From: Alloiococcus otitis ATCC 51267
GTDB lineage: Bacteria > Bacillota > Bacilli > Lactobacillales > Carnobacteriaceae_A
NCBI RefSeq assembly: GCF_000315445.1
Contig: NZ_JH992958.1
Location: 302,579-366,578 of the forward strand
Length of the DNA stretch: 64,000 nt
Reading direction: 5' to 3'
A model generated the notes under the pieces. It was not told where the DNA came from. It worked only from the letters and a program-made list of their open reading frames with translations, and searched no databases. Positions within the stretch are counted from its first letter, which is position 1. Each line of letters begins with the position of its first letter. Of this stretch, positions 16,081 to 24,144 are shown piece by piece. The translations under genes were made by a program, and so were the position numbers.

Positions 16081-16872
16081 CTATCTTTCAAAATGATTGA
16101 AGATCCGAGTGTTGGCTATAATAAGGACAAGGATCAGCAGAACTAAGTAAGTCAATTGAAAAATTGGAGTAAACCAGTCGACAGCCAGCCCAAAGGGTTG
16201 GAAAATCTGGCTGGATGCCCTGGAAAACTGGGTAAAGGGTAATAAGGCACTAATGTAATCTGGTAGATTGATAAGGTAGATGACAGCATGGCTTAAACAC
16301 AAGGCAAGGATAACTAGGCTAACGACAAAGCCATTTTGGGTTAGGAGGAAAAGAAAAAGGGTCAATAAGCCAACCATAAATAAACCCAATATGATATAAA
16401 CCATTACAACAGTAAAATCAATGAGAAGAGGTGAAGGGGTTTGGTTAATAATAAAGTGGTAATGATTGTCCTCTAGTCGGTGGCCCAGTAAAAACCAAAG
16501 GAGTAAGCATGAGGCTAGTAACAAGACCAAGTACTCCACTAGTATCTCTAGGAGTTGCTTAAATTGCTGGTATAAAAATTTTGGGCGGCTATCAAAACGC
16601 AGGACTAGGATATCAAAAAAATCATCCTCAAAAGTCTCTGAAAAGCTATTTAAGTAGTATAAGCTAAAGCTAAGGGGGAGGACCCAGTAAATACTGAGTA
16701 AGGGGAGGGTAAAAAGATTGAATACTAAGTCTACTAAACCAAGATCGGAAGGGCTGTTTAGCAAATTGGCAGCCATCATGAACTCAAGGCTCTCCATTCT
16801 GACTAGAAGGCCAATCAAGGCAAAGATTAAAAGTAGCAATGACAGTTTTTTTAGACTAGCTAGCTTGATCAT
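16081..16872 (-). CDS. ABC transporter membrane protein
   Basis: A polytopic membrane protein of 263 residues, about six spans (LSLLLLIFALIGLLV; LPLLSIYWVLPLSFSLYYL; VVMVYIILGLFMVGLLTLFL; VSLVILALCLSHAVIYLI; and a C-terminal YLVLLILVLIIANTRIF). Its ATG overlaps the TGA stop of the ATPase gene (ATGA), a sign of translational coupling. Three different membrane proteins share one ATPase here, as in some lantibiotic-immunity (LanFEG) or copper/Nos-type exporters. Sequence identity to a named family is not evident by eye, so the call stays general. Confidence 0.75.
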   Translation of the reverse strand: MIKLASLKKLSLLLLIFALIGLLVRMESLEFMMAANLLNSPSDLGLVDLVFNLFTLPLLSIYWVLPLSFSLYYLNSFSETFEDDFFDILVLRFDSRPKFLYQQFKQLLEILVEYLVLLLASCLLLWFLLGHRLEDNHYHFIINQTPSPLLIDFTVVMVYIILGLFMVGLLTLFLFLLTQNGFVVSLVILALCLSHAVIYLINLPDYISALLPFTQFSRASSQIFQPFGLAVDWFTPIFQLTYLVLLILVLIIANTRIFNHFER

Positions 16873-17510
16873 AGGCTGACTTCCTGTAAGTCAGCCTGGT
16901 TGATCTGGTAAGCTTTATCTGAAAGGTCTTGGATAAAATCCTTGTCGTGGGAGATTAAAACAATAGTGGTCCCCTTATTTTTATATTCGACCAATATATC
17001 TTTTAACAAGGATAGTCCCTCTTGGTCAAGAGCGTTAGTAGGCTCATCTAGGAGAAAGATGTCCGGGTTTTCCATTATCGCTTGGGCCAGGCTGAGTCGG
17101 CTCTTCATGCCTAAAGAATAATCTTTTACTTTGGTCTTTAAAGAGGGAATGAGTCCCACTTTTTCCATGACATTTTGGATGTCTTGGTCAGTCAATTGAT
17201 TTTTTAAGGAGGCTAAAAATTTTAGGTTATCAAAGCCAGATAGGGTCGGGATAAAGGAAGGGTTACCGAGAACCAAACCGACAGATGGGGCAAGTTTCCC
17301 TTTAGCCAGTAATTGTCCATCTAGTAATACTTGACCCTCATCAGGGTAAGACAGGCCACAAATCATTTTTAAGAGGGTCGTTTTTCCTGACCCATTTGGT
17401 CCTAGCAAGGCTGTGATTTTGGCACTAGGAAAGGAAGCGTTAATATGATGAAATAATTGACGGTTCTTAAATTGTTTGGATAATTGAACAAGTTTAATTT
17501 TTTCTGACAT
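16869..17510 (-). CDS. ABC transporter ATP-binding protein, BcrA/LanF type
   Basis: A nucleotide-binding domain of 213 residues with Walker A GPNGSGKTT, a Q-loop region, a degenerate signature DYSLGMKSRLSLAQAI (SLGMK instead of LSGGQ), Walker B IFLLDEPTNALD and switch His in ISHD. The SxGM signature is usual in BcrA-type exporters that remove peptides or antibiotics. It energises the three membrane proteins encoded around it. Short intergenic spacing (2 bases from the upstream gene, overlap with the downstream gene) shows an operon. Confidence 0.9.
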   Translation of the reverse strand: MSEKIKLVQLSKQFKNRQLFHHINASFPSAKITALLGPNGSGKTTLLKMICGLSYPDEGQVLLDGQLLAKGKLAPSVGLVLGNPSFIPTLSGFDNLKFLASLKNQLTDQDIQNVMEKVGLIPSLKTKVKDYSLGMKSRLSLAQAIMENPDIFLLDEPTNALDQEGLSLLKDILVEYKNKGTTIVLISHDKDFIQDLSDKAYQINQADLQEVSL

Positions 17511-17512
17511 GG

Positions 17513-18322
17513 CTAGCCTCCTCTTTTTGGTGATGGCAGGTATTTATAGTGGAATAGAGTAAAAATGACCAGTAAATCTAAAGCAATGTAAGCCAGCCAA
17601 TAAATGAATACTTTGAAAATGTTGTCGGGAAGTTGTAGGGTTTGCAGTAAAAAGATGATGGGTGTGTAGTTAAAAATAGGGAATTGCCGGGGATCTAAGG
17701 CATAATAGTGGGTATAAGGGATGGCAAAAATGATTAAAAACAAGGCTATATAGAGCTGGGATTTTTTAGAAACGACCATGCCGACCGCTTGCCCTGTCAA
17801 TTGGAAAGCGATGGCAGCCAATATGTTGGCCAGAATTAAGCTAAAAGCATAGAGGGGAAGGTCTGCAAATTGTCCCTCTACTAGGAAAGTATGGATAATA
17901 TTATTTTCTTGGAGTGGGAAGATAAAAAGATAGGCTATCAAAAGGACAGAATAGAGTAAGCCAATGAGGGAAGCAGTGATGAAAGAAGTGCTTAGAATAT
18001 TTACTATGAGCTGGTGGCGTCTACCAATACGTAGGGCAGATAAGGTCATCATGCCACTGCTTTTATCAGTGAAAAAATAATCCCCAGCAATCCCAAAGAC
18101 AAAGAAAGGAAGGAACAGAGGCAAAATGGAGGTTGATTCGTCGTGCCTGGTAATAAAGACCTCTAAAGCATGAGGAAAAGCATAGCCTGTTTCAGGAGTA
18201 TAGGCTAAGGTAGTCAAGTAAAGAAAACTATCCATGAGGACTAAAACAAAAAACAAGAACAGTAAAATCAAGGTTAATTTGTTAAAAAGCATCCGCTTAG
18301 CAGTTAATTTTAGTAATTCCAC
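17513..18322 (-). CDS. ABC transporter membrane protein (first gene of the operon)
   Basis: A membrane protein of 269 residues with about six spans. A first span (LTLILLFLFFVLVLMDSFLY) is followed by an outside segment (LEVFITRHDESTSILPLFLP) and FFVFGIAGDYFFTDKSSGMM, a pattern common in ABC-2 family permeases of bacteriocin or lantibiotic exporters, whose cytoplasmic loop after the second span contacts the ATPase. Upstream lie a leader hairpin and a promoter framed by inverted repeats (18346-18517), so expression is probably conditional. AAGGAG precedes the start region. The substrate is unknown. Confidence 0.75.
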   Translation of the reverse strand: MELLKLTAKRMLFNKLTLILLFLFFVLVLMDSFLYLTTLAYTPETGYAFPHALEVFITRHDESTSILPLFLPFFVFGIAGDYFFTDKSSGMMTLSALRIGRRHQLIVNILSTSFITASLIGLLYSVLLIAYLFIFPLQENNIIHTFLVEGQFADLPLYAFSLILANILAAIAFQLTGQAVGMVVSKKSQLYIALFLIIFAIPYTHYYALDPRQFPIFNYTPIIFLLQTLQLPDNIFKVFIYWLAYIALDLLVIFTLFHYKYLPSPKRGG

Positions 18323-18345
18323 TAGCCCAACTCCTTTTTATTGGC

Positions 18346-18377
18346 TTATAAAAGGGGATAGGAATAGTCCTATCCCC
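18346..18377 (-). terminator. Leader hairpin/attenuator before the ABC operon
   Basis: GGGGATAGGA (18354-18363) pairs perfectly with TCCTATCCCC (18368-18377). On the minus strand TTTTATAAGCC follows. It lies between the promoter at 18489-18517 and the first start codon, so it can act as an attenuator of the operon. Confidence 0.65.
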
Positions 18378-18477
18378 TGTACTTGTCATTGAAATCTATT
18401 CAACTAAGGCTTCCAAGTCCATGTAATAGGAGGAACTTTCCTATGGAGTAGCTAAGACAAGTGGGCCTAAAGCAAAA

Positions 18478-18517
18478 TTGTTTTCTAAAATATAGCACAT
18501 GGTGTTTAGAAAAACAA
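18478..18517 (-). promoter_or_regulatory. Promoter inside an inverted repeat, ABC operon
   Basis: On the minus strand TTGTTT (18512-18517) and TATATT (18489-18494) are 17 bases apart. The arms TTGTTTTCTAAA (18478-18489) and TTTAGAAAAACAA (18505-18517) form an inverted repeat that covers both hexamers, as expected for a repressor operator. Apart from this and the leader hairpin, the 18323-18677 gap shows nothing. Confidence 0.6.
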
Positions 18518-18677
18518 CTTTTATCAGCTAAATTGTTGATCAACTTTTTCCGTCAGATTCTGTATAAAACTCTAAAAAACACTTTCATAAGGGTCCTATA
18601 ATTAAAGGGTGAAATAGTCTTTGTAACTAGCCTGGTTACTTTATCTCAAAATGGCTTTCCCAACTCTTGTATCGGCT

Positions 18678-19067
18678 TTATGGATTATCAGCTGACTTAT
18701 AGGACCAGTAGACCCATTCGACTTGGTCGCCGTCTTTTAGCTCATACTGGTCGGGAGAAGTCCGGGCTTCCATCTGGTTCACCCGGTAAATCCAGTAGGC
18801 CCCTTCTTCATCTTCCTGGGTATCGAATTGGTCAATGGCTAGGATTTCGGTGTCTGACTCGTTGGTTTTGATGTCAAAATGGTCTTTCATCACTTCCAGT
18901 AGGGGGTCCCCCTCTTGAAAGCGGACTTCCCGTTCAATGCCGGCCTGGTCGCTGACTGTGATTTTGATTGTAGCCGAAGCTGCCCCCACTCCTCCCCCTT
19001 GGCCAAAGAGGGAACATGCTGAAAGCAAGACCAGTGAAAGTATGAAAGTCAATAGCTTTTTGGCCAT
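18678..19067 (-). CDS. DUF4430 domain lipoprotein
   Basis: About 129 residues: a lipoprotein signal peptide (KKLLTFILSLVLLSAC, lipobox LLSAC) and then a DUF4430-like domain (ATIKITVSDQAG...EVRFQEGDPLLEVMKDHF...YWIYRVNQMEARTSP...WVYWSYKSAD). DUF4430 is related to the C-terminal domain of transcobalamin/intrinsic factor; in bacteria it is found in exported proteins that may bind cobalamin or other ligands. GTG at 19076 is possible, but AGGAGGTGG fits the ATG at 19067. It stands alone and does not touch a transporter gene, so the ligand is open. Confidence 0.85.
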   Translation of the reverse strand: MAKKLLTFILSLVLLSACSLFGQGGGVGAASATIKITVSDQAGIEREVRFQEGDPLLEVMKDHFDIKTNESDTEILAIDQFDTQEDEEGAYWIYRVNQMEARTSPDQYELKDGDQVEWVYWSYKSADNP

Positions 19068-19162
19068 AAGACCCACCTCCTAGACTTATTATAAGCTTTA
19101 ATAAGAATTATTTCTATTGAATGTAGCTCGATTGCTTCGGTTATCTTTATTCAGCTGGCAAG

Positions 19163-19349
19163 CTTGGCAAATTAGGCGGATTGACCTGCAAAAACCATTG
19201 TCCAAATCCTGTCCAACTTTTTACAGTAGATAGTTGGTCTTTAGCCGTTGACCTAGGTCAGATTGGACAGATATTATCCCTAAGGTCTAAACTTGACAGC
19301 CCTTGTCAAATGTGGCAAAATAGATGTAAAATTTGACCAAAATTGACAA
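19163..19349 (+). promoter_or_regulatory. Cluster of TTG-N-C-A-A type motifs and palindromes upstream of the DUF536 gene
   Basis: Repeated short motifs occur at 19163 (TTGGCAA), 19198 (TTGTCCAA), 19210 (TGTCCAA), 19263 (TTGGACAG), 19293 (TTGACAG), 19303 (TTGTCAA), 19333 (TTGACCAA) and 19343 (TTGACAA). There is also a perfect palindrome TGACCTAGGTCA at 19249-19260 and an inverted repeat TTGACA-N5-TGTCAA at 19293-19309. The latter contains a -35-like TTGACA with CAAAAT 17 bases later. The density suggests an operator or iteron-like array. Confidence 0.5.
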
Positions 19350-19398
19350 AGGCCGACCCTAGCCTTGTGGTTATGGTCTTTAGGAAGTAGGTGAAGCC

Positions 19399-19884
19399 AT
19401 GAGTGACTACCCGACCATCCAAGAGTTTGCCGATCGTTTGGACGTAACCAAGCAAACTGTACATAATCATTTAAAGAAGGTTGCTTCAACTGACCGGACC
19501 AAAAATGCCCGGGGGATCATTGTCTTAACGGAAGAGGAACAAGCAGGCTTGATTGAATCCATTACAGGTAAACCAGCCAATGAAGAAGACTTAACCAGTG
19601 CTAGCCAGGACCTTTCCCAAAAGATTGAAGACTTGGAGGCTGAAATTGACCAGCTTAAGCTTAAAATTGACGAAAAAGAATCCCAGATCAGGGAATCCAA
19701 TAGCCGCAATGGTCGTCAGGCAGACCAAATCGATGAACTTAACCGTCTCTTGGACCAGCAGCAACAACTCCAAGCCGTAACCCAGAAGCAATTGAATGCG
19801 GCTTTGGAAGACAAGACGGAATTATTGGAGTACAAAGAAAAACAAGAGGCCAAAGGGTTTTGGGCCCGACTTTTTAACCGCTAA
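19399..19884 (+). CDS. DUF536 protein: helix-turn-helix with coiled coil
   Basis: A protein of 161 residues with an N-terminal helix-turn-helix (TIQEFADRLDVTKQTVHNHL), a Glu/Lys/Gln-rich coiled coil from about residue 70 to 120 (heptads such as IEDLEAEIDQLKLKIDEKES) and the DUF536 C-terminal box (QLNAALEDKTELLE, then EAKGFWARLF). DUF536 proteins are best known from lactococcal and staphylococcal plasmids, where they follow the replication initiator gene (RepX/OrfX), and they also occur on chromosomes. It probably binds DNA as a dimer or oligomer. The palindrome-rich stretch upstream is a candidate target. GTAGGTG precedes the ATG. Confidence 0.85.
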   Translation: MSDYPTIQEFADRLDVTKQTVHNHLKKVASTDRTKNARGIIVLTEEEQAGLIESITGKPANEEDLTSASQDLSQKIEDLEAEIDQLKLKIDEKESQIRESNSRNGRQADQIDELNRLLDQQQQLQAVTQKQLNAALEDKTELLEYKEKQEAKGFWARLFNR

Positions 19885-19886
19885 GA

Positions 19887-20330
19887 TTAAAGGGTAGTGA
19901 TTATAGAGTGGAGAGTTTGGCGAAAGGCCTTCCTGTCTGCTTCTTTCAAGGGGGCTGGTCCCTTGACCCGCTGCCTTTTTTTACGGGCTTGTTGGCTATA
20001 GTAACGACCTTGGATGAGGCCGTCCAGTAACTTATCTGTGTAGATAAAACCAGTGTGGTGGAGGACATAGCTGACCTTGTTGACCAAGATCAAGGCCAGG
20101 CCGTAGTCTTGGGTGACGACGATATCCTGGGCCTGGGCCAATTGGACAATCTTAAAGTCCACGGCATCCCGGCCCTTTTCCACATACAAGCATTGGACAT
20201 GGTCGGGATAAGGGGTTAGGCTGTAATGGTCAAAGCTAGAGACAATAAGGACAGATACCTCTTGGCCTTGGCTTTCTTCTATGATGATATCTTTAACGGG
20301 ACAAGCATCCCCATCAACGATAACTTTCAA
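19887..20330 (-). CDS. YaiI/YqxD family protein (UPF0178, DUF188)
   Basis: About 147 residues. The N-terminus KVIVDGDACPVK is the UPF0178 hallmark, followed by VTQDYGLALILV and the Arg/Lys-rich KKRQRVKGPAPL. The family has a PIN/NYN-like nuclease fold with conserved acidic residues (DGDAC, TQDYG), but its biological role is not established. The frame is open further upstream; a TTG at 20328-20330 has AAAGGA eight bases ahead and gives the family's normal N-terminus, so I chose it. It is divergent from the HD-domain gene, 37 bases apart. Confidence 0.9.
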   Translation of the reverse strand: MKVIVDGDACPVKDIIIEESQGQEVSVLIVSSFDHYSLTPYPDHVQCLYVEKGRDAVDFKIVQLAQAQDIVVTQDYGLALILVNKVSYVLHHTGFIYTDKLLDGLIQGRYYSQQARKKRQRVKGPAPLKEADRKAFRQTLHSIITTL

Positions 20331-20367
20331 GCTAGAAGTCCTTTCTAAAGAACTGTGAGGTGGAAGT

Positions 20368-21027
20368 ATGAGTTTTAGTGACCAGGCTATTGAAGAAACG
20401 GTTAATTTTGTCAAAAGTCAAACGTCCAGGGAGGGGACTGGCCATGATTGGTTCCACATCCAAAGGGTCTGGCAGATGGCTTGTTATATCCACAGCCAAG
20501 AAGGGGAAGGGGACTTGTTTATTGTCCAAATGACAGCCCTCCTTCATGACCTGGCGGATGAGAAATTAGGGGATGAGGAGGCTGGCTTGGAAAAAATTGC
20601 TTACTTTTTGGAAGGTCTGGGTCTGTCCCAAAGCAAGATGGAGCAAATTTTAGCCTGCGTCCAGTCCATTTCCTACCACAAACAGCTTGCCCAAGAAAGT
20701 TTGTCGGTCGAGGAGCAAATTGTCCAGGATGCCGACCGCTTAGATGCCATGGGAGCTATTGGCATAGCCCGGGCTTTTACTTATGGAGGGAGCCTTGGCC
20801 AAGTTATTTGGGACCCGGCTTCTGACCCGCGTTTGCAGGATGACTCAGGAGATTTGGCCAAGGCTACCATTAATCATTTCTACCAGAAGCTATTACTGCT
20901 TAAAGACCAGATGAATACCGAAACCGGTCAGGCCTTGGCCCAGGACCGCCATCAGTTTATGTTGACTTATTTAGACCAATTTTACCAGGAATTGGACAGG
21001 GTGGAAGACCCAGAAACCCCGGACTAG
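20368..21027 (+). CDS. HD domain phosphohydrolase (YedJ-like)
   Basis: A protein of 219 residues with an HD metal-dependent phosphohydrolase domain. The metal ligands are visible as His in GHDWFHIQRVW, the HD pair in ALLHDLADEK and the distal Asp in VQDADRLDAMGAIG. FAYGG-like AFTYGGSLG follows. This arrangement is typical of the YedJ/YpgQ group, which shows nucleotide or pyrophosphate hydrolysis activity in some members. GAGGTGG precedes the ATG. The substrate is not known for this protein. Confidence 0.88.
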   Translation: MSFSDQAIEETVNFVKSQTSREGTGHDWFHIQRVWQMACYIHSQEGEGDLFIVQMTALLHDLADEKLGDEEAGLEKIAYFLEGLGLSQSKMEQILACVQSISYHKQLAQESLSVEEQIVQDADRLDAMGAIGIARAFTYGGSLGQVIWDPASDPRLQDDSGDLAKATINHFYQKLLLLKDQMNTETGQALAQDRHQFMLTYLDQFYQELDRVEDPETPD

Positions 21028-21036
21028 GGTTGCTAG

Positions 21037-21676
21037 CTAGCTTGGACCATTGTCATAGAGGTAGTAATAGAGAGGCACTTGCCGGCTATCTTGGACCTGG
21101 ATGGCCTGGGCCTGTCGAAGTCCAGCCTTTTGGTAAAAGGAAATGGTGCAGTCCTCGTCAGTATGGAGGAAGTAATAGTCTACTCCCTGGTCTTTGAAGT
21201 AGGCTAAGGTAGCCTGGAAGAGCTGGCGACCAAGGCCTTGACCCCGGGCACTAGGAGCCAGGATAAAAAGGGTGATCTCCCCTTGGTAGACTAAGTCAGA
21301 AGCTTCTTCTAAGCTTCGGTAAGTCTTTTGTTCCAAGTAGTAGTCGTCGATCAATTCTTGGCGGATACTTTGATCTTTGGCCAGGAGGGTCATTAAAGCA
21401 GGTGTAGTATCGGCATTTTAAAAGTCGCAAGTTTAGTTTGTCCCTGTCAGACCTTGCCATAATGACTCCGACAACTTGACCTTGGACTAAGGCGACCAGG
21501 CCGAAGCTACTGGCATTTAGACAGGATTGGACATCGAAATGGACACAGGCTTGGCCTGCTTCCTTGTCCCTTTGTAAGATGTCTTGGTACCATTCCTGGC
21601 CCATGATGGCCTCAATGGCGGGGATGTCTTGTGCCTGGATTGGGCGAAGGTTGCTTTCTCTATTTTCTGCTTTCAT
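21037..21676 (-). pseudogene. GNAT family N-acetyltransferase, frameshifted
   Basis: Two overlapping frames together make one acetyltransferase of about 210 residues. The 5' part (from ATG at 21676, AGGAGG upstream) reads LRPIQAQDIPAIEAIM...FGLVALVQGQVVGVIMA and then loses the frame. The 3' part holds the acetyl-CoA motif LFILAPSARGQGLGRQLF and the C-terminal YFLHTDEDCTISFYQKAGL. The switch lies at the TTTTAAAA run near 21417-21424, where the frame must change by +1 (R-L-L-K continuing as N-A-D-T-T-P-A-L). This is either a real homopolymer mutation or a sequencing error. Confidence 0.8.
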
Positions 21677-21769
21677 GTCATGAGTTCCTCCTGTGAACAA
21701 TGAGATCCTTGCTCAGTTTTGAATTGACTGGTAAGCTAGGGTGGATTCTAAGAAAGGGGAGTGCAGCCA

Positions 21770-23101
21770 GTGGCAAGTCAGAAACACCCGCTCTTGGCTG
21801 AATTTTTCGAATACATATCTTCCGGTATGGTTTCGATGATTGGCGTGGCCATTTTCATCTTAGCCGATACCTTTTTTATTGCAAACGGGATTGGCCAGGA
21901 AGCGGTTGCAGCCTTAAATGTTGCCATCCCCATCGGCAACATACTCCACGGGACTGGTTGGATGATCGGGGTTGGGGGAGCCGCCCTCTACTCTATCGTC
22001 CGGGGCCAGGGAGACTTGAACCGGGCGAATGGGATCTTTACCTTTACCGTTAAGTTAGCGGCAATTGTGGCTACAATTGTCTGCCTTCTCCTTTTGGTCT
22101 TTAATGAACCCATTCTTTATTTCTTCGGGGCATCTGGTCAAACCATTGGCCTGGCCCAAGAGTACTTTATTATCCATGCCTTCTATGGTCCCTTTTTTAT
22201 TATAGCAAATACTTTCGTTTCTTTCGTCCGAAATGACAACAATCCTAGGCTAGCTACCATGGCTTTGATGTCGGGTGCCTTTAGTAATATTATACTGGAT
22301 TACATTTATATTTACTGGTTTAATTGGGGGATGGCAGGGGCCTCCTTTGCCACCATCCTCTCACCGGCTATTACCCTGGCTGTTTTGACCCTCCACCTCA
22401 ATTATACCAAGCGCAAACTCGCTTTTGCTCCTTTCCGCTTCCACCTGGACCGCTTGCGACGGATCTTTTCTATCGGTTTCTCATCCCTCCTCAACGAACT
22501 GGCTTCAGGCATGATTATTGTCTTCTTTAACCAAGCCATGCTGGTCTTAGTCGGGGATGTGGGGGTGTCAGCCTATGCAGTGGTTGCCAATATCAACCTG
22601 GTGGCCCTTTTAATCTTCCAAGGCATGGGCCAGGGAGTACAGCCCTTAATTAGCCGGTACTATGGCATGACCCGGGGCCAAACCGTTAAGCGCCTGGTTA
22701 AATTCAGCATTTTGGCCATTGCCTTGGTTGGCGGGGTATTAATGACCATCAATTTGTCCTTTACTGACCAGATCGTCTCTCTCTTTAACCGGAATGACAA
22801 TCCAGAAATGGCTATGCTGGCCAGCCAGGGGATCCGGTTCTTTAGCCTGTCCATTATCTTAGCTGGTTTAAATATCTTGGCCATTTACCTGCTCGCTGCT
22901 ATAGAGCGGGCCTTTGCCTCCATGTTGATTTCCCTCTTGCGAAGTCTGATCTTGATTCCGCCCATCATTTCCTTCCTAGCTAGTCAGTATGGTGTTGAGG
23001 GAGCTTGGGCCACCATGATTGTGGTTGAGCTTATCACCCTAGTCTTTACCATTTCCTTTACCCTCTATTACTGGCGGAAAACCCTGGCAGACCAGACCTA
23101 A
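21770..23101 (+). CDS. MATE family efflux transporter
   Basis: A membrane protein of about 443 residues with 12 predicted spans in two halves, typical of MATE (MOP superfamily) exporters. Features include GMVSMIGVAIFILADTFFIA at the N-terminus, NVAIPIGNILHGTGWMIGVG, ASGQTIGLAQEYFII and the second-half FSIGFSSLLNELASGMIIVF with GMGQGVQPLISRYYGM. Members export cationic drugs or metabolites using Na+ or H+ gradients. GTG at 21761 is possible, but AAAGGGGA suits the GTG at 21770 better. The gene stands alone and is followed by a bidirectional terminator. Confidence 0.92.
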   Translation: MASQKHPLLAEFFEYISSGMVSMIGVAIFILADTFFIANGIGQEAVAALNVAIPIGNILHGTGWMIGVGGAALYSIVRGQGDLNRANGIFTFTVKLAAIVATIVCLLLLVFNEPILYFFGASGQTIGLAQEYFIIHAFYGPFFIIANTFVSFVRNDNNPRLATMALMSGAFSNIILDYIYIYWFNWGMAGASFATILSPAITLAVLTLHLNYTKRKLAFAPFRFHLDRLRRIFSIGFSSLLNELASGMIIVFFNQAMLVLVGDVGVSAYAVVANINLVALLIFQGMGQGVQPLISRYYGMTRGQTVKRLVKFSILAIALVGGVLMTINLSFTDQIVSLFNRNDNPEMAMLASQGIRFFSLSIILAGLNILAIYLLAAIERAFASMLISLLRSLILIPPIISFLASQYGVEGAWATMIVVELITLVFTISFTLYYWRKTLADQT

Positions 23102-23141
23102 ATTGGACCTGGGCATTTAAGCATAATAGATATAGATAAAG

Positions 23142-23190
23142 AAAAACACCCTCCCAAAAGACAGCCAATGTCTATAGGAGTGGTGTTTTT
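23142..23190. terminator. Bidirectional terminator between MATE and DegV genes
   Basis: AAAAACACCcTCC pairs with GGAgTGGTGTTTTT around a long loop, with A and T runs on both sides, between convergent genes. Confidence 0.75.
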
Positions 23191-23195
23191 AGTAT

Positions 23196-24068
23196 TTAAT
23201 CCTTGCTTGCGTAGGGAATAACGCCTACCCCAATAGCTCCTTCGCCAGAGTGAGTACCTAAAATCACGGTTAAAAAGTCTGACCGGAAACTGGTGTTTGG
23301 GTATTTGACTTGGAGTTTTTCGATCTCCTTGGCAACTTTCTTTTCCCGGTTGGCATGGGCAAAGCAGATTTTAGCCTTGCCATCAAATAATTTCATTTTT
23401 TCGTCAACAATATCTTCCATCCGCTTGAGGGCCTTGTTCAGGGTTCGGACTTTTTCATAGGGTTTGACTTCACCGTTCTTGTCAATGATCAAGATGGGTT
23501 TGATCCGGAGTAGGTTCCCCATCAAAGATTCTCCTTTGGACAAGCGACCGCCCTTGACCAGGTTTTTGAGGTCTTCCACTACGACGAAAATATCGGTTTG
23601 TTCGGCCACCCAACGGAGTTTATCGCAAACTGTTTGGTGGTCTAGCCCTTCATCGAGTAGGGTCATGCCTTGTTCAACCAGGTTTTCAATTAAAAGTGAT
23701 GTGCCTTTGGAATCAATAAAATAAGTATGAAAGTCATCGGCATAATCTTCGGCCACCACTTTAGCTGATTGCAGGGCACCACTAATTTTAGAAGACAGCA
23801 GGATGAAAATGACGTGTTCATAGCCCTTAGCCTTGATGTCATCAAGGATTTCGGAGTATTGTTGGGGGCTGGGTTGCGAGGTGGTTGGCAAGTCTTTGGA
23901 AGCTGTCATGGTCTCGTAGAACTCAATAGTCTTCTTGTCATCCCGGGTGTCGGTATAAGTGGTTCCGTCAGGGAAGGTGGTACTCAAGGTTAGTTCGTAG
24001 ATATTGTCTTGGTCGAGTAAGTCTTGGGAAAGAGTCCCAGTACTGTCAACGACAAAAGCTGTGTTCAT
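23196..24068 (-). CDS. DegV family fatty-acid-binding protein
   Basis: A protein of 290 residues with the DegV fold: FVVDSTGTLSQDLL at the N-terminus, LPTTSQPSPQQYSEIL (the T-S-Q-P-S motif that holds the fatty acid carboxylate), ILLSSKISGALQSA, and in the C-terminal domain LKNLVKGGRLSKGESLMGNLLRIKPIL and a final THSGEGAIGVG. These proteins (FakB type) bind fatty acids for phosphorylation by the FakA kinase, feeding exogenous fatty acids into phospholipids. No fakA lies nearby. AAAGGAGG precedes the ATG. Confidence 0.92.
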   Translation of the reverse strand: MNTAFVVDSTGTLSQDLLDQDNIYELTLSTTFPDGTTYTDTRDDKKTIEFYETMTASKDLPTTSQPSPQQYSEILDDIKAKGYEHVIFILLSSKISGALQSAKVVAEDYADDFHTYFIDSKGTSLLIENLVEQGMTLLDEGLDHQTVCDKLRWVAEQTDIFVVVEDLKNLVKGGRLSKGESLMGNLLRIKPILIIDKNGEVKPYEKVRTLNKALKRMEDIVDEKMKLFDGKAKICFAHANREKKVAKEIEKLQVKYPNTSFRSDFLTVILGTHSGEGAIGVGVIPYASKD

Positions 24069-24144
24069 TTACTTACCTCCTTTCTAGATAAACCTATTAT
24101 AATTTAAACTGTTCAAAAAATAAAATAGTTTCCTGACTAAGTTG

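Noticed and set aside
21400-21430. Programmed -1 frameshift at the T-TTA-AAA heptamer in the acetyltransferase
   Set aside because: A slippery heptamer is present in frame, but the second half needs a +1 change; the -1 frame meets a stop after seven codons.
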